Positions 19,692 through 26,871 of a DNA stretch of 39,318 bases are shown one piece after another. Under the pieces are notes generated by a model. It was not told the origin of the DNA. It saw only the letters and a program-made list of their open reading frames with translations, and did not search any database. The position numbers and the translations under genes are program-made. The DNA lies in NCBI GenBank assembly GCA_902766175.1, contig CACXCJ010000072.1:1-39318 (forward strand), given 5' to 3'. This DNA comes from an uncultured Lachnospiraceae bacterium. Its GTDB lineage: Bacteria > Bacillota > Clostridia > Lachnospirales > Lachnospiraceae. Position 1 is the first letter of the stretch, and the number at the start of each line of letters is the position of its first letter.

Positions 19692-20705
19692 ATGCTCAGG
19701 TGGTTTCTGTTCGCGTTCAACTGTGTCTGTCCGATTCTGCTTCTGGTTCTTCTCGGCTATGTGCTCCGGAGAAAAAACATACTGACGGACGAGTTTCTCA
19801 CGACGGGAAACCACTTCGTGTTTCACTACTGCATCTCTGCCATGCTCTTTAAAAACGTCTATGACCTCGAATCTCTCGGGGACATTCCCTGGACAGAGAT
19901 TCTATTCGTGACCTGCATCCTGATTTTTCTCTCCTTCATCGGCCTCGCGGCCGGCTTCCTCTGCACCGATGTGCATGAGCGGCGCGGTGTGATCGCGCAG
20001 ACCTGGGTGCGGAGCAACAGTGCGATCATCGGGATCCCGCTCGCGGAGGCAATCGGCGGGGAGAGCGCGCTCTCCATGCTGGCGCCGCTGCAGATTCCGG
20101 CGATCTCGATCTACAATGGCGTGAGCGTCATTTTTCTGACGCTTTTCTCAAGGGACACGAAGAAGAAGGTGAGCTTCTGGCGGATTCTCACCGGCATCCT
20201 GAAGAACCCGCTGATCCGCGCGCTCCTTCTCGGCATGGTCTGCCTCGCCGTCCGCGGCACGCTTCCGAAAGGGGCGGACGGCAGGCCGGTTTTTTCACTC
20301 CGCAGCACTCTGCCGGCGCTCTACACGGCGATCGGATACCTGGGACGGATTGCAACCCCGCTTGCGCTCGTGATCCTCGGCGGAAGGTTCAGCTTCGGCG
20401 CCGTGAAGGGGATGCGGAAGGAAATCGTCACCACGACGCTCGGGCGCCTCGTCATTGCCCCGGCAATCGCCTTTACCCTGGTGAGGCTGGGCGAGAGTGC
20501 CGGGCTCTTCACCATTACGCCGGATCTCTGCGCAGCCCTGATCCCGATTTTTGCGTCCCCTCTTTCCGTCTCCGCGGCCCCGATGGCGGCGGAGATGAAT
20601 GCGGACGATGTCCTCGCCGGCCAGCTTGTCGTCTGGACCTGCATCGGAAGCATGTTCACCCTGTTTTTCATCATTGTCCTGTTTCAGGCGATCGGATGGC
20701 TGTGA
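19692..20705 (+). CDS. AEC (auxin efflux carrier) family transporter
   Basis: A 337-residue, very hydrophobic protein with about ten predicted membrane segments, typical of the AEC/Mem_trans family. The first helix contains CPILLLVLLGYVLRRK, and the family-like segment WVRSNSAIIGIPLAEAI lies near residues 105-121. AEC proteins are inner-membrane carriers for small organic acids such as malate or malonate. Substrate cannot be read from sequence. Immediate proximity to the 5-oxoprolinase genes, same strand, suggests pyroglutamate or a related acid, but this is inference. The ATG start has AAAGG eight bases upstream. No promoter is visible because the palindrome axis lies 32 bases before the start. 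A 16-bp repeat array and a weak stem-loop follow the stop codon. Confidence 0.9.
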   Translation: MLRWFLFAFNCVCPILLLVLLGYVLRRKNILTDEFLTTGNHFVFHYCISAMLFKNVYDLESLGDIPWTEILFVTCILIFLSFIGLAAGFLCTDVHERRGVIAQTWVRSNSAIIGIPLAEAIGGESALSMLAPLQIPAISIYNGVSVIFLTLFSRDTKKKVSFWRILTGILKNPLIRALLLGMVCLAVRGTLPKGADGRPVFSLRSTLPALYTAIGYLGRIATPLALVILGGRFSFGAVKGMRKEIVTTTLGRLVIAPAIAFTLVRLGESAGLFTITPDLCAALIPIFASPLSVSAAPMAAEMNADDVLAGQLVVWTCIGSMFTLFFIIVLFQAIGWL

Positions 20706-20715
20706 GCAGAAGCGC

Positions 20716-20779
20716 CTGCCGGCCGAAGTTCCTGCCGGCCGGGGCGCCAGTCGGTTAAAGTTTCTGCCGGCAGGAGCTC
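20716..20779 (+). repeat. Degenerate 16-bp tandem repeat, four units, after the permease gene
   Basis: Units begin at 20716, 20732, 20748 and 20764. Three start with CTGCCGGC; the third (20748-20763) matches the first at about 10 of 16 positions. The units are partly self-complementary: CTGCCGGCAG in the last is a 10-bp palindrome. Similar sequence, CTGCCGGGCTGAACTT, begins at the palindrome axis at 19660, so related units flank the permease gene on both sides. Confidence 0.65.
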
Positions 20780-20799
20780 CCTTCCGCCGGGCCGGAGCA

Positions 20800-20820
20800 A
20801 GGATTCCTTCAGGGAATTTT
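20800..20820 (+). terminator. Weak stem-loop after the permease gene
   Basis: An eight-pair stem including two G-T pairs (arms 20800-20807 and 20813-20820) with a five-base loop, where the 3' arm itself supplies the T run. It could end the permease transcript ahead of the pxp promoter. The stem is AT-rich and the tail short, so this is a tentative call. Confidence 0.25.
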
Positions 20821-20834
20821 CTGTGCGGCCTCTC

Positions 20835-20863
20835 TTTTCCGCCGGATCGTGTTAAAATATATG
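20835..20863 (+). promoter_or_regulatory. Candidate promoter for pxpBCA
   Basis: TTTTCC (20835-20840) and TATATG (20858-20863) are separated by 17 bases, upstream of the pxpB ribosome binding site. The -35 is poor. The overlapping TAAAAT at 20853 is an alternative -10. A promoter somewhere in this AT-rich patch is plausible because the surrounding spacer is GC-rich. Confidence 0.3.
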
Positions 20864-20921
20864 CATGGAAGCGGATTTTTATACATAGGTCGTGCTCGGA
20901 AGAGACAGGAGGAAAGGCGAT

Positions 20922-21647
20922 ATGAATGCACCGAAAATACTGCTCGACGGCGACAGCGCGGTGACGGTTCAGTTCGGGGAGACGATTGATCCGGCGGTCT
21001 ACGCGAGGGTCGCGGGGTTAAACGAGGCGCTGAAGAAGCTGCCAGCCGGGACCGGGATCACGGAGACGGTTCCCACCTACCGGAGCCTTCTGGTCCACTA
21101 CGACCCGCGCCGGATCCGCTTTCAGGAGCTGAAGAAGCTGCTCCTCAGGCAGTCGGAGACGGCCGGAAACTCTGCCGGGGCCGTGAAAAAGGTGATCACC
21201 ATTCCCTGCTGCTTCGGCGGAAGTCACGGGGAGGATCTGCCGCACGTGGCAGAGTACCACCACACGACAGAGGAGGAGATCGTGAGGCGCTTCTGCGCAG
21301 AGGATTTTCTCATCTACTTCCTGGGATTCACGCCGGGTTATCCCTATATCGGAGGGATCTCCGAGGAGCTCGCGACGCCGCGGCTTTCCTCGCCCCGCGT
21401 GAAGATCCCCGCCGGGGCAGTCGGAATCGGAGGAATGCAGCTCGGCATCTACCCGATTGTGTCCCCGGGCGGCTTCCAGCTGGTCGGACAGACGCCGTTG
21501 AGGCTCTACGACCCGAGAAAGGAAAATCCGGTGCTCCTGGAGGCCGGTGAATTTGTCCGTTTTCAGAGCGTGGACGAGGAGACGTTCAGGAAGATCGAGG
21601 CGGATGTTGAGGCCGGGACCTGTGTCCCGGAGATCAGGGAGGGCTGA
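20922..21647 (+). CDS. pxpB: 5-oxoprolinase subunit PxpB (KipI family)
   Basis: A 241-residue protein of the KipI/allophanate hydrolase subunit 1 family. It opens with the family signature GDSAVTVQFGE (10-20) and carries the long conserved core around residues 135-192: GFTPGYPYIGG, TPRLSSPR, IPAGAVGIGG and YPIVSPGGF. With PxpC and PxpA it forms the ATP-dependent 5-oxoprolinase: 5-oxo-L-proline + ATP + 2 H2O gives L-glutamate + ADP + phosphate, in the cytoplasm. The ATG at 20922 is preferred over a GTG at 20892 because AGGAGG (20907-20912) sits nine bases before it and the protein then starts like its family. The pxpC start follows three bases after the stop, indicating translational coupling. 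KipI is also known in Bacillus as a sporulation kinase inhibitor, but the intact pxp set favours the metabolic role. Confidence 0.93.
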   Translation: MNAPKILLDGDSAVTVQFGETIDPAVYARVAGLNEALKKLPAGTGITETVPTYRSLLVHYDPRRIRFQELKKLLLRQSETAGNSAGAVKKVITIPCCFGGSHGEDLPHVAEYHHTTEEEIVRRFCAEDFLIYFLGFTPGYPYIGGISEELATPRLSSPRVKIPAGAVGIGGMQLGIYPIVSPGGFQLVGQTPLRLYDPRKENPVLLEAGEFVRFQSVDEETFRKIEADVEAGTCVPEIREG

Positions 21648-21650
21648 GCG

Positions 21651-22700
21651 ATGGGAATCTCGGTTTTAAAGGGCGGCGCCCTGACGACAGTTCAGGACCG
21701 CGGCAGAGTCGGCTACCAGGATCTCGGCTTTTCGGAGGCGGGCGCCATGGACCGCCGCGCATTCCGCCTCGCGAATCTTCTTCTCGGCAACGCGGAAAAT
21801 GAGGCTGTTCTTGAGGTCACGATGATCGGCCCGGAATTTGTGTTCCGGAGTGACAACTGTTTTGTCGTGACCGGGGCGGACCTCGGCGCGAGGCTGAACC
21901 TCCTTCCGATCGAGGTGAACCGCGTTTACGCGGCGAAGGCGGGAGATGTAGTCCGGTTTCAGAAGACCTTTCCGGCGCCGGGAACGGGGCTCCGCTCCTA
22001 CATCGGCTTCGCCGGGGGACTGGATGTCCCTGTGCTCATGGGGAGCCGCTCCACCTACTGCCGCGGAAAGCTGGGCGGCCTCGAGGGGAGAGGACTGAGA
22101 ACCGGGGATGTGATCGAATTTTCTGCCCCGAAAGGGATTCTTGGGAATCTTTCCCTCCGCGCGCAGAGGGAGAGCTTTGCGGAGGTCTATGGCGGAAGGG
22201 AGATCACGCTCCGCGTGATTCCCGGGCCGCAGGATGACTGCTTCACAGAGGCGGGAACAGAGACCTTCTACGCCGGGACGTACAAGGTCACGGACAAGTC
22301 CGACCGCATGGGGTGCCGCCTGGACGGCCCGGTCATTGCGCACGCAAAGGCGGCGGACATCGTGTCGGACGGAATCGCATACGGTGCGGTGCAGGTCCCG
22401 AAGGAGGGAAAGCCGATCATCATGATGGCGGACCGCCAGTCCACGGGCGGGTACACGAAGATTGCAAACGTGATCACGGTGGACATGCCGAAGCTCGCGC
22501 AGGCGCAGCCTGGCACGAAGGTGCACTTTCAGGCGGTCGGCGTGGAGGAGGCGCAGAACCTCCTTCTCGAGGAGGAGAAAGAGTACCGCGCGCTGAAGGA
22601 GCGCCTTGAGAGGGAGTGGACGACGGCGGAGAGATACGGAACACCAGCCTATCCGGACCACCGCAGCCTGATGCGGAATCTGTACGGATACAGGGATTGA
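21651..22700 (+). CDS. pxpC: 5-oxoprolinase subunit PxpC (KipA, biotin-dependent carboxyltransferase family)
   Basis: A 349-residue protein of the KipA/AHS2 family, partner of PxpB. Family motifs are clear: TVQDRGRVGYQDLG (13-26), GAMD (31-34), ANLLLGN (41-47), VIPGPQDD in the middle and SDGIAYGAVQVP near residues 240-250. The length fits stand-alone KipA proteins, so there is no sign of truncation or of fusion to a biotin carboxylase. The start is three bases after pxpB, inside a compact operon. The 88-base gap before pxpA contains a small CCGCC/GGCGG stem close to the pxpA ribosome binding site. It is read as the second subunit of the ATP-using PxpBC component acting on pyroglutamate. Confidence 0.93.
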   Translation: MGISVLKGGALTTVQDRGRVGYQDLGFSEAGAMDRRAFRLANLLLGNAENEAVLEVTMIGPEFVFRSDNCFVVTGADLGARLNLLPIEVNRVYAAKAGDVVRFQKTFPAPGTGLRSYIGFAGGLDVPVLMGSRSTYCRGKLGGLEGRGLRTGDVIEFSAPKGILGNLSLRAQRESFAEVYGGREITLRVIPGPQDDCFTEAGTETFYAGTYKVTDKSDRMGCRLDGPVIAHAKAADIVSDGIAYGAVQVPKEGKPIIMMADRQSTGGYTKIANVITVDMPKLAQAQPGTKVHFQAVGVEEAQNLLLEEEKEYRALKERLEREWTTAERYGTPAYPDHRSLMRNLYGYRD

Positions 22701-22788
22701 GAGCTGCCGGACTGCGGGCGGTCTGTGGGAAGAAGCTGCTTTCGTGACAAGCTGTGCCGCCGGCGGAAGGCGGAGAAAGGAAGTGTTT

Positions 22789-23559
22789 ATGAGCTGGATT
22801 GATCTGCAGAGTGACCTGGGAGAGAGCTTTGGAAATTACAAGATCGGCATGGATGAGGAAGTGATTCCGCATGTGACGAGCGCGAATCTCGCGTGCGGCT
22901 ATCACGCCGGAGATCCGCTGGTCATGGATTACAGCGTGAAGCTCTGCAAGAGGTACGGCGTCCGCGTCGGGGCGCACCCGGGCTTTCCGGATCTCATGGG
23001 ATTCGGCAGGAGAAAGATGTCCATCAGCCCGGAGGAGGCGCGCGACTACATCATTTACCAGGTGGGCGCACTTCAGGCCTTCTGCCACGCGAACGGCGTC
23101 GAGCTGCAGCACGTGAAGTGCCACGGGATGTTTTACAACATGGCGGCGAAGGACCACGCGCTCTCGCGGGCGATTGCTGAGGGCATCTTCGCAGTGGATC
23201 CGGACCTCATCATGGTGGGACTTGCCGGAAGCGAGCTCGTGAAGGCCGGCGAGGAGGTGGGGCTTTGCGTCGCAAACGAGGTCTTTGCGGACCGCGGCTA
23301 TCAGGCAGACGGCACGCTGGTCCCGAGAGGGCAGGACGGCGCGATGATCAAGGACCTTCAGGCTGCGCTTCCGAGAATTATCCGCATGGTGAAGGAGCAC
23401 AGAGTCACTGCGGTCACAGGGGAAGAGATCGAGGTAAATCCGCAGACCATCTGCGTCCACGGCGACTCCCCGACCGCGATTGCTTTCACGAAGGCGATCC
23501 GTGAGGGGCTCGAGAAGGAGGGCGTCACGGTCTGCAGCATGGCGGAGAAGATCCATTAA
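22789..23559 (+). CDS. pxpA: 5-oxoprolinase subunit PxpA (LamB/YcsF family)
   Basis: A 256-residue LamB/YcsF protein, the ring-opening subunit of bacterial 5-oxoprolinase. Visible signatures are DLQSDLGESFGNYKIG near the N-terminus, SANLACGYHAGDP (31-43), GAHPGFPDLMGFGRR (61-75), VGLAGSELVKAG, EVFADRGY and ICVHGDSPTA. The usual HVKPHGALYN segment reads HVKCHGMFYN here, a small departure. The start at 22789 has AAAGGAAG just upstream; an in-frame ATG-like extension to 22744 adds 15 low-complexity residues and is rejected. The order B-C-A, with a permease before it, differs from operons in which pxpA comes first. No T-tailed terminator follows, so transcription probably runs towards the convergent tRNA gene. 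Confidence 0.95.
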   Translation: MSWIDLQSDLGESFGNYKIGMDEEVIPHVTSANLACGYHAGDPLVMDYSVKLCKRYGVRVGAHPGFPDLMGFGRRKMSISPEEARDYIIYQVGALQAFCHANGVELQHVKCHGMFYNMAAKDHALSRAIAEGIFAVDPDLIMVGLAGSELVKAGEEVGLCVANEVFADRGYQADGTLVPRGQDGAMIKDLQAALPRIIRMVKEHRVTAVTGEEIEVNPQTICVHGDSPTAIAFTKAIREGLEKEGVTVCSMAEKIH

Positions 23560-23652
23560 GTTTCCCGTTCCGCACCTTCCGCGTGGAGGCCGCGGGGAAC
23601 CGCGCTTCCGCTGACGTGCGCATCCCATTGCGCGATGAGGAGGGGACTTCAG

Positions 23653-23700
23653 GGAGACGCCGGAGGATCCGGAAAACGCAGGAGTATCCGGGAGACGCAG
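23653..23700 (+). repeat. 19-bp imperfect tandem repeat, about 2.5 units
   Basis: Units at 23653-23671, 23672-23690 and a partial at 23691-23700 share GRRRACGC followed by GGAG and ATCCG. The array lies in the convergent spacer between pxpA and the tRNA-Pro terminator. Confidence 0.6.
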
Positions 23701-23749
23701 AAAAATGAGAAGGACCGTGAGATGCTGAAAACTCAGCGTCTCACGGTCC
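23701..23749 (-). terminator. Intrinsic terminator of tRNA-Pro
   Basis: Read on the minus strand, arms of 11 bases (GGACCGTGAGA and its complement) enclose an inner five-pair stem GCTGA/TCAGC with a GTTT loop and one C-A mismatch, followed by a T-rich tail. It starts nine bases after the tRNA 3' end. On the plus strand no T run follows, so it should not stop pxpA transcripts. Confidence 0.9.
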
Positions 23750-23757
23750 CTCGCTCC

Positions 23758-23832
23758 TCGGGGCGACAAGATTTGAACTTGCGGCCTCACGGCCCCCAGC
23801 CGTGCGCTCTAGCCAAACTGAGCCACGCCCCG
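23758..23832 (-). tRNA. tRNA-Pro (anticodon GGG)
   Basis: A 75-base cloverleaf on the minus strand. The acceptor stem CGGGGCG pairs with CGCCCCG, followed by discriminator A. The D arm is GCTC/GAGC, the anticodon stem CACGG/CCGTG with loop CTGGGGG giving anticodon GGG, and the T arm is GCAAG-TTCAAAT-CTTGT with one G-T pair. The CGGGGYG acceptor start is typical of proline tRNAs. The 3' CCA is not encoded and must be added by the nucleotidyltransferase. The gene stands alone, opposite in direction to its neighbours. Confidence 0.96.
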
Positions 23833-23844
23833 CGACAAAAAGAA

Positions 23845-23872
23845 ATTATATCAGACATAGAAAAAAATGCAA
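23845..23872 (-). promoter_or_regulatory. Strong promoter of tRNA-Pro
   Basis: On the minus strand: TTGCAT, a 16-base spacer with a T tract, then a perfect TATAAT preceded by TGA (extended -10, TGATATAAT). The tRNA 5' end begins 13 bases after the -10 box, so the precursor should have only a short leader. Confidence 0.9.
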
Positions 23873-23940
23873 TTCCTTTTTTCTGAGACAGGTGTTCTCC
23901 GGCGTCCTGTGCGCGGGCGTCTTAAATTCTGAGAGGAACT

Positions 23941-23970
23941 GGAAAAGCAGAGGGCGGAAAAGCAGAGAGC
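23941..23970 (+). repeat. 15-bp tandem duplication
   Basis: GGAAAAGCAGAGGGC is followed at once by GGAAAAGCAGAGAGC, one mismatch in 15. It lies between the divergent tRNA and HAD promoters in a 224-base spacer that otherwise shows no gene. Confidence 0.7.
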
Positions 23971-24006
23971 CGGCGGCTGTCACCGGACCCTGATCGTTTT
24001 CCTCAT

Positions 24007-24034
24007 TTGCGGAATGGCGGGACTGTGGTAAACT
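24007..24034 (+). promoter_or_regulatory. Promoter of the HAD phosphatase gene
   Basis: TTGCGG (24007-24012), a 16-base spacer and TAAACT (24029-24034) with an upstream TGG making an extended -10. It lies 22 bases before the start codon, and the ribosome binding site AGAGGG is at 24043-24048. It probably drives the run through the aminopeptidase, rlmD and reductase genes. Confidence 0.6.
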
Positions 24035-24056
24035 CAAAAGTCAGAGGGATGCTTTT

Positions 24057-24878
24057 ATGAGAAAAATCGTAAGCTTTGACTTTGACAAGACGCTCTTTGA
24101 TCACAGGACCATGAGGATTCCGGACAGCGCGCTGCATGCCCTTGAGAAGCTCCGGGAGAACGGGACGCTCATTGTCCTTGCGACGGGACGCGACATGGAC
24201 AATTACTACAGCCGCCCGTATCTTGACTGGATCCGGCCGGACGCGCGGATTGACCAGAACGGAACGAAAATCGTGGCGGACGGCAGGATTATTTTCGAGC
24301 ACTTCATGGACCGCGGTCTCCTGGACCGCCTCCTTTCCTACGCGGAGGAGCACGGCGTCGGATTCGGCGCGACGATCGGGGATCTCGACTACTACGTGCA
24401 TCCGGAGCGCGTGGAGGAAGCGGAAATGCGGCGCTTCGGCGTCTGCGGAAGGAAGTTTGTCGACGCGGGGAAGCTTCTCGGCATGAAGGTCCGGACAGTC
24501 GCCTTCATCGGGACGGAGAAGGAGGCCCTGGAGATGGAGCGGCATTTCCCGGAGATCTCGCTCCGCATGTTTTCCATTAACTACGGAGCGGATGTGATCG
24601 AGAAGGGCTTCAGCAAGGCGGAGGGACTTATCCGCCTGTGCGATTACTACAAGGTTCCTCTCTCCGAGACCTATGCCTTCGGAGACTCCGGCAACGACAC
24701 GGAAATCATAGAGGCGGCGCACGTCGGCATCGCGATGGGGAACGGCCGCCCCGAGCTGAAGGAGAAGGCTGACTATGTGACGGACCCGATCGATGCGGAC
24801 GGCGTGTGGAACGCTCTTGTGCATTTCGGGCTGATCTCCGGAGAGACGAAAAAGGCCGGGGCAGCGGAAAGAGCCTGA
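24057..24878 (+). CDS. Cof-type HAD-IIB phosphatase
   Basis: A 273-residue haloacid dehalogenase-superfamily hydrolase of the Cof/IIB type, likely a cytoplasmic phosphatase on sugar phosphates or nucleotides. Motif I is DFDKTL with nucleophile D8 and acid/base D10. Motif II is LATGRD with T43, motif III is KGFSKAEG (183-190), and motif IV GDSGND spans 209-214. The IIB cap lies between motifs II and III. Substrate is not predictable. The last residues, KKAGAAERA, are low-complexity and the stop codon falls inside the first unit of the 18-bp repeat. A +1 shift in the final 15 codons would carry translation through the repeat into the aminopeptidase, discussed in the findings. Confidence 0.9.
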   Translation: MRKIVSFDFDKTLFDHRTMRIPDSALHALEKLRENGTLIVLATGRDMDNYYSRPYLDWIRPDARIDQNGTKIVADGRIIFEHFMDRGLLDRLLSYAEEHGVGFGATIGDLDYYVHPERVEEAEMRRFGVCGRKFVDAGKLLGMKVRTVAFIGTEKEALEMERHFPEISLRMFSINYGADVIEKGFSKAEGLIRLCDYYKVPLSETYAFGDSGNDTEIIEAAHVGIAMGNGRPELKEKADYVTDPIDADGVWNALVHFGLISGETKKAGAAERA

Positions 24879-24999
24879 GAAGCGGGATAAACCTGAGAAG
24901 CGGGATAAACCTGAGAAGCAGGATAAACCTGAGAAGCAGGATGAGCCTGAGCAGCGGAACGAGCCGGAAAAACAGAATGGGCCGGAGAAGCGGAACAGG
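24874..24999 (+). repeat. 18-bp tandem repeat, seven units, encoding PEKRDK-like hexapeptides
   Basis: Consensus CCTGAGAAGCGGGATAAA. Units 1 and 2 are identical and later units diverge progressively towards the aminopeptidase. In the frame of that gene they read PEKRDK, PEKRDK, PEKQDK, PEKQDE, PEQRNE, PEKQNG, PEKRNR. Changes at CCT/CCG, GAG/GAA and AAG/AAA are silent in this frame, while another frame holds stop codons in the early units. The frame is open from 24835 to the ATG at 25036 but has no ATG, GTG or TTG start within it. Confidence 0.92.
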
Positions 25000-25035
25000 C
25001 TTCTGAGACGGGAAGAACGCGGAAAAGAGAAGAGC

Positions 25036-26871
25036 ATGAGAACAGAACTGGAAGCGCTTCGGGCGCAGATGAAGAGGGACGGCATCACTTACTGGATCGC
25101 GCCCTGTGCGGACGCGCACCAGAGCGAGTATATCGGATCGCACGACGCGTGCGTCCGCTTCCTGAGCGGGTTTACAGGGGATTCCTGTACCCTTCTGGTC
25201 ACGGATCACGACGCGCGCCTCTGGACGGACGGGCGCTATTTCGTGCAGGCGGAGAAGGAGCTCTCCGGGAGCGGCGTCACGCTCATGCGGATAGGTGAGC
25301 CGGGAGTTCCGGCGCTCACGGAATATCTGGACGGAATTCTGAGAGCGGGAGATGCCGTCGGCTTCTTTGCGCCGTACATGAGCTCGCTTCTCGGGAACAC
25401 GATTTCAGGGATCGCAGAGAAGCACGGCGCCTCTCTCGTGACGAAAAAGGATCCGGTGGACGCCGTCTGGGAGAAGCGCCCGGGAAGGAGCGCCGAAGAG
25501 ATCTGGCTTCTCGGGGAGGAGTACACGGGAGAGAGCGCAGCAGAAAAGGTGCGGGAGCTCCGGGAGGAGATGAAGCGCGCCGGCTGCACGGCCTTTGTCA
25601 CGGGAGCGCTGGATGAGACCGCCTGGATCACGAATCTCCGCGGGAGCGACATCGCCTGCAACCCGGTCTTTCTCTCCTATTTTCTTCTCCGGAGAAGAAG
25701 CGCGGTTCTCTATGTCCAGGAGAGGGCGCTCTCCACAAAAGCCGCCGGCTATCTCGGAAAAAACGGCATCGAGGTCCGGAATTACGATAGCTTTCCGGAG
25801 GATCTGAAAAAACTCCGCGGGGAGAGGATCCTCCTGGATCCCGCCTCCACGAGCTATGCGCTGAGCGAAATTCTGTCCGGGAAAAACAGGATTCTGGAGG
25901 ACGTGAGCCCCGCCGCGGTGTTAAAGACCGTGAAGACGGAGACGGAGCAGGACTGCCTCACGGAGTCTCACATCCGGGACGGCGTGTACATGACGAAATT
26001 TCTGTGCTGGATTAAGGAGCGCGTGAGGAATGCGCCGGACGGAAGCATCTCTGAGACGGATGCGGCGGAGTACCTCGACGCTCTCCGCGCCTCGGACAAG
26101 AAATTTGTGTCCCTGAGCTTTCCGACGATTTCCGCATACGGGGCGAATGCAGCGCTTCCCCACTACATGCCGGAAAAGGAGAGCGCCGCGAAGCTTCACC
26201 GGAGGGGCCTCTACCTCGTGGATTCCGGCGCGCACTATCTGGACGGCACGACGGATGTGACGAGAACCATCGCGCTCGGGGAGACGACGCCGGAGGAGCG
26301 GTGGGACTACACGCTGACGGTGATCGGCATGCTGAACCTGATGACCGCCGTGTTTCCGTACGGGGTCCGCGGCATGAACCTCGACACCTTTGCCCGGGCG
26401 CCCCTCTGGGCGTACGGGAGGGATTTTAACCACGGGACCGGGCACGGCATCGGCTTCTGCAATACCGTGCACGAGCCGCCGACGGCGATCCGCTTCCATC
26501 CGAGCGCGGACCCGCGGCGCGACAGGCCGTTTGTCCCGGGAATGGTGACAAGCGATGAGCCCGGAATCTACGTCGAGAATCAGTACGGAATCCGCACGGA
26601 GAACCAGCTTCTCTGTGTGCCGCACCCGGCGTATGAGGGGAGCTTTGCGTTCCGGCCGCTGACGCTTGTCCCGCTGGACCCGGATCCGCTGGAGGTCTCC
26701 CTTATGACGAAGGAGGACCGGAAGCGATTCAACGCGTATCAGGAGCTGGTGCGGAAGGTGATCGGCCCGCAGCTCACAAAAGAGGAAAGGCAGTGGCTTA
26801 GAAATGAGACCAGAAAAATCAGAAAACCGGCCGGCGGGACAGGAAAGAGAAAGAAGACCGCGAGAAGGTGA
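25036..26871 (+). CDS. Xaa-Pro aminopeptidase (M24B, long APP1-like form)
   Basis: A 611-residue aminopeptidase P-family enzyme that removes an N-terminal residue preceding proline from peptides in the cytoplasm. It has two creatinase-like N-terminal domains, with the family opening LRAQMKRDGITYWIAPCADAHQSEYIG (11-34 region), and a C-terminal pita-bread catalytic domain. The five dinuclear-metal ligands are in place: D396 (VDSGAHY), D407 (TTDVTRT), H470 (HGTGHGIGF), E508 (SDEPGIY) and E522 (TENQL). The length matches the roughly 600-residue long form with the extra C-terminal region. The start aligns with the family N-terminus, although the frame stays open upstream through the 18-bp repeat. 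The last 20 residues are basic and overlap rlmD by 68 bases. The ribosome binding site is weak (AGAGAAG). Confidence 0.93.
   Translation: MRTELEALRAQMKRDGITYWIAPCADAHQSEYIGSHDACVRFLSGFTGDSCTLLVTDHDARLWTDGRYFVQAEKELSGSGVTLMRIGEPGVPALTEYLDGILRAGDAVGFFAPYMSSLLGNTISGIAEKHGASLVTKKDPVDAVWEKRPGRSAEEIWLLGEEYTGESAAEKVRELREEMKRAGCTAFVTGALDETAWITNLRGSDIACNPVFLSYFLLRRRSAVLYVQERALSTKAAGYLGKNGIEVRNYDSFPEDLKKLRGERILLDPASTSYALSEILSGKNRILEDVSPAAVLKTVKTETEQDCLTESHIRDGVYMTKFLCWIKERVRNAPDGSISETDAAEYLDALRASDKKFVSLSFPTISAYGANAALPHYMPEKESAAKLHRRGLYLVDSGAHYLDGTTDVTRTIALGETTPEERWDYTLTVIGMLNLMTAVFPYGVRGMNLDTFARAPLWAYGRDFNHGTGHGIGFCNTVHEPPTAIRFHPSADPRRDRPFVPGMVTSDEPGIYVENQYGIRTENQLLCVPHPAYEGSFAFRPLTLVPLDPDPLEVSLMTKEDRKRFNAYQELVRKVIGPQLTKEERQWLRNETRKIRKPAGGTGKRKKTARR

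Noticed and set aside
22474..23790. 438-residue minus-strand open frame, and similar long antisense frames elsewhere (for example 27401-28915, 29719-30573, 33469-34407)
   Set aside because: They lie opposite clear genes in GC-rich DNA, have biased Arg/Leu/His composition and no family motif; they are shadows of pxpA/pxpC, rlmD and others.
23758..23832. tRNA-Pro as an integration site for a mobile element
   Set aside because: No integrase, direct repeat of the tRNA 3' end or foreign-looking genes lie beside it.
24874..24999. CRISPR-like array
   Set aside because: Units are contiguous 18-mers with no spacers and grade into degenerate copies; it is a minisatellite.
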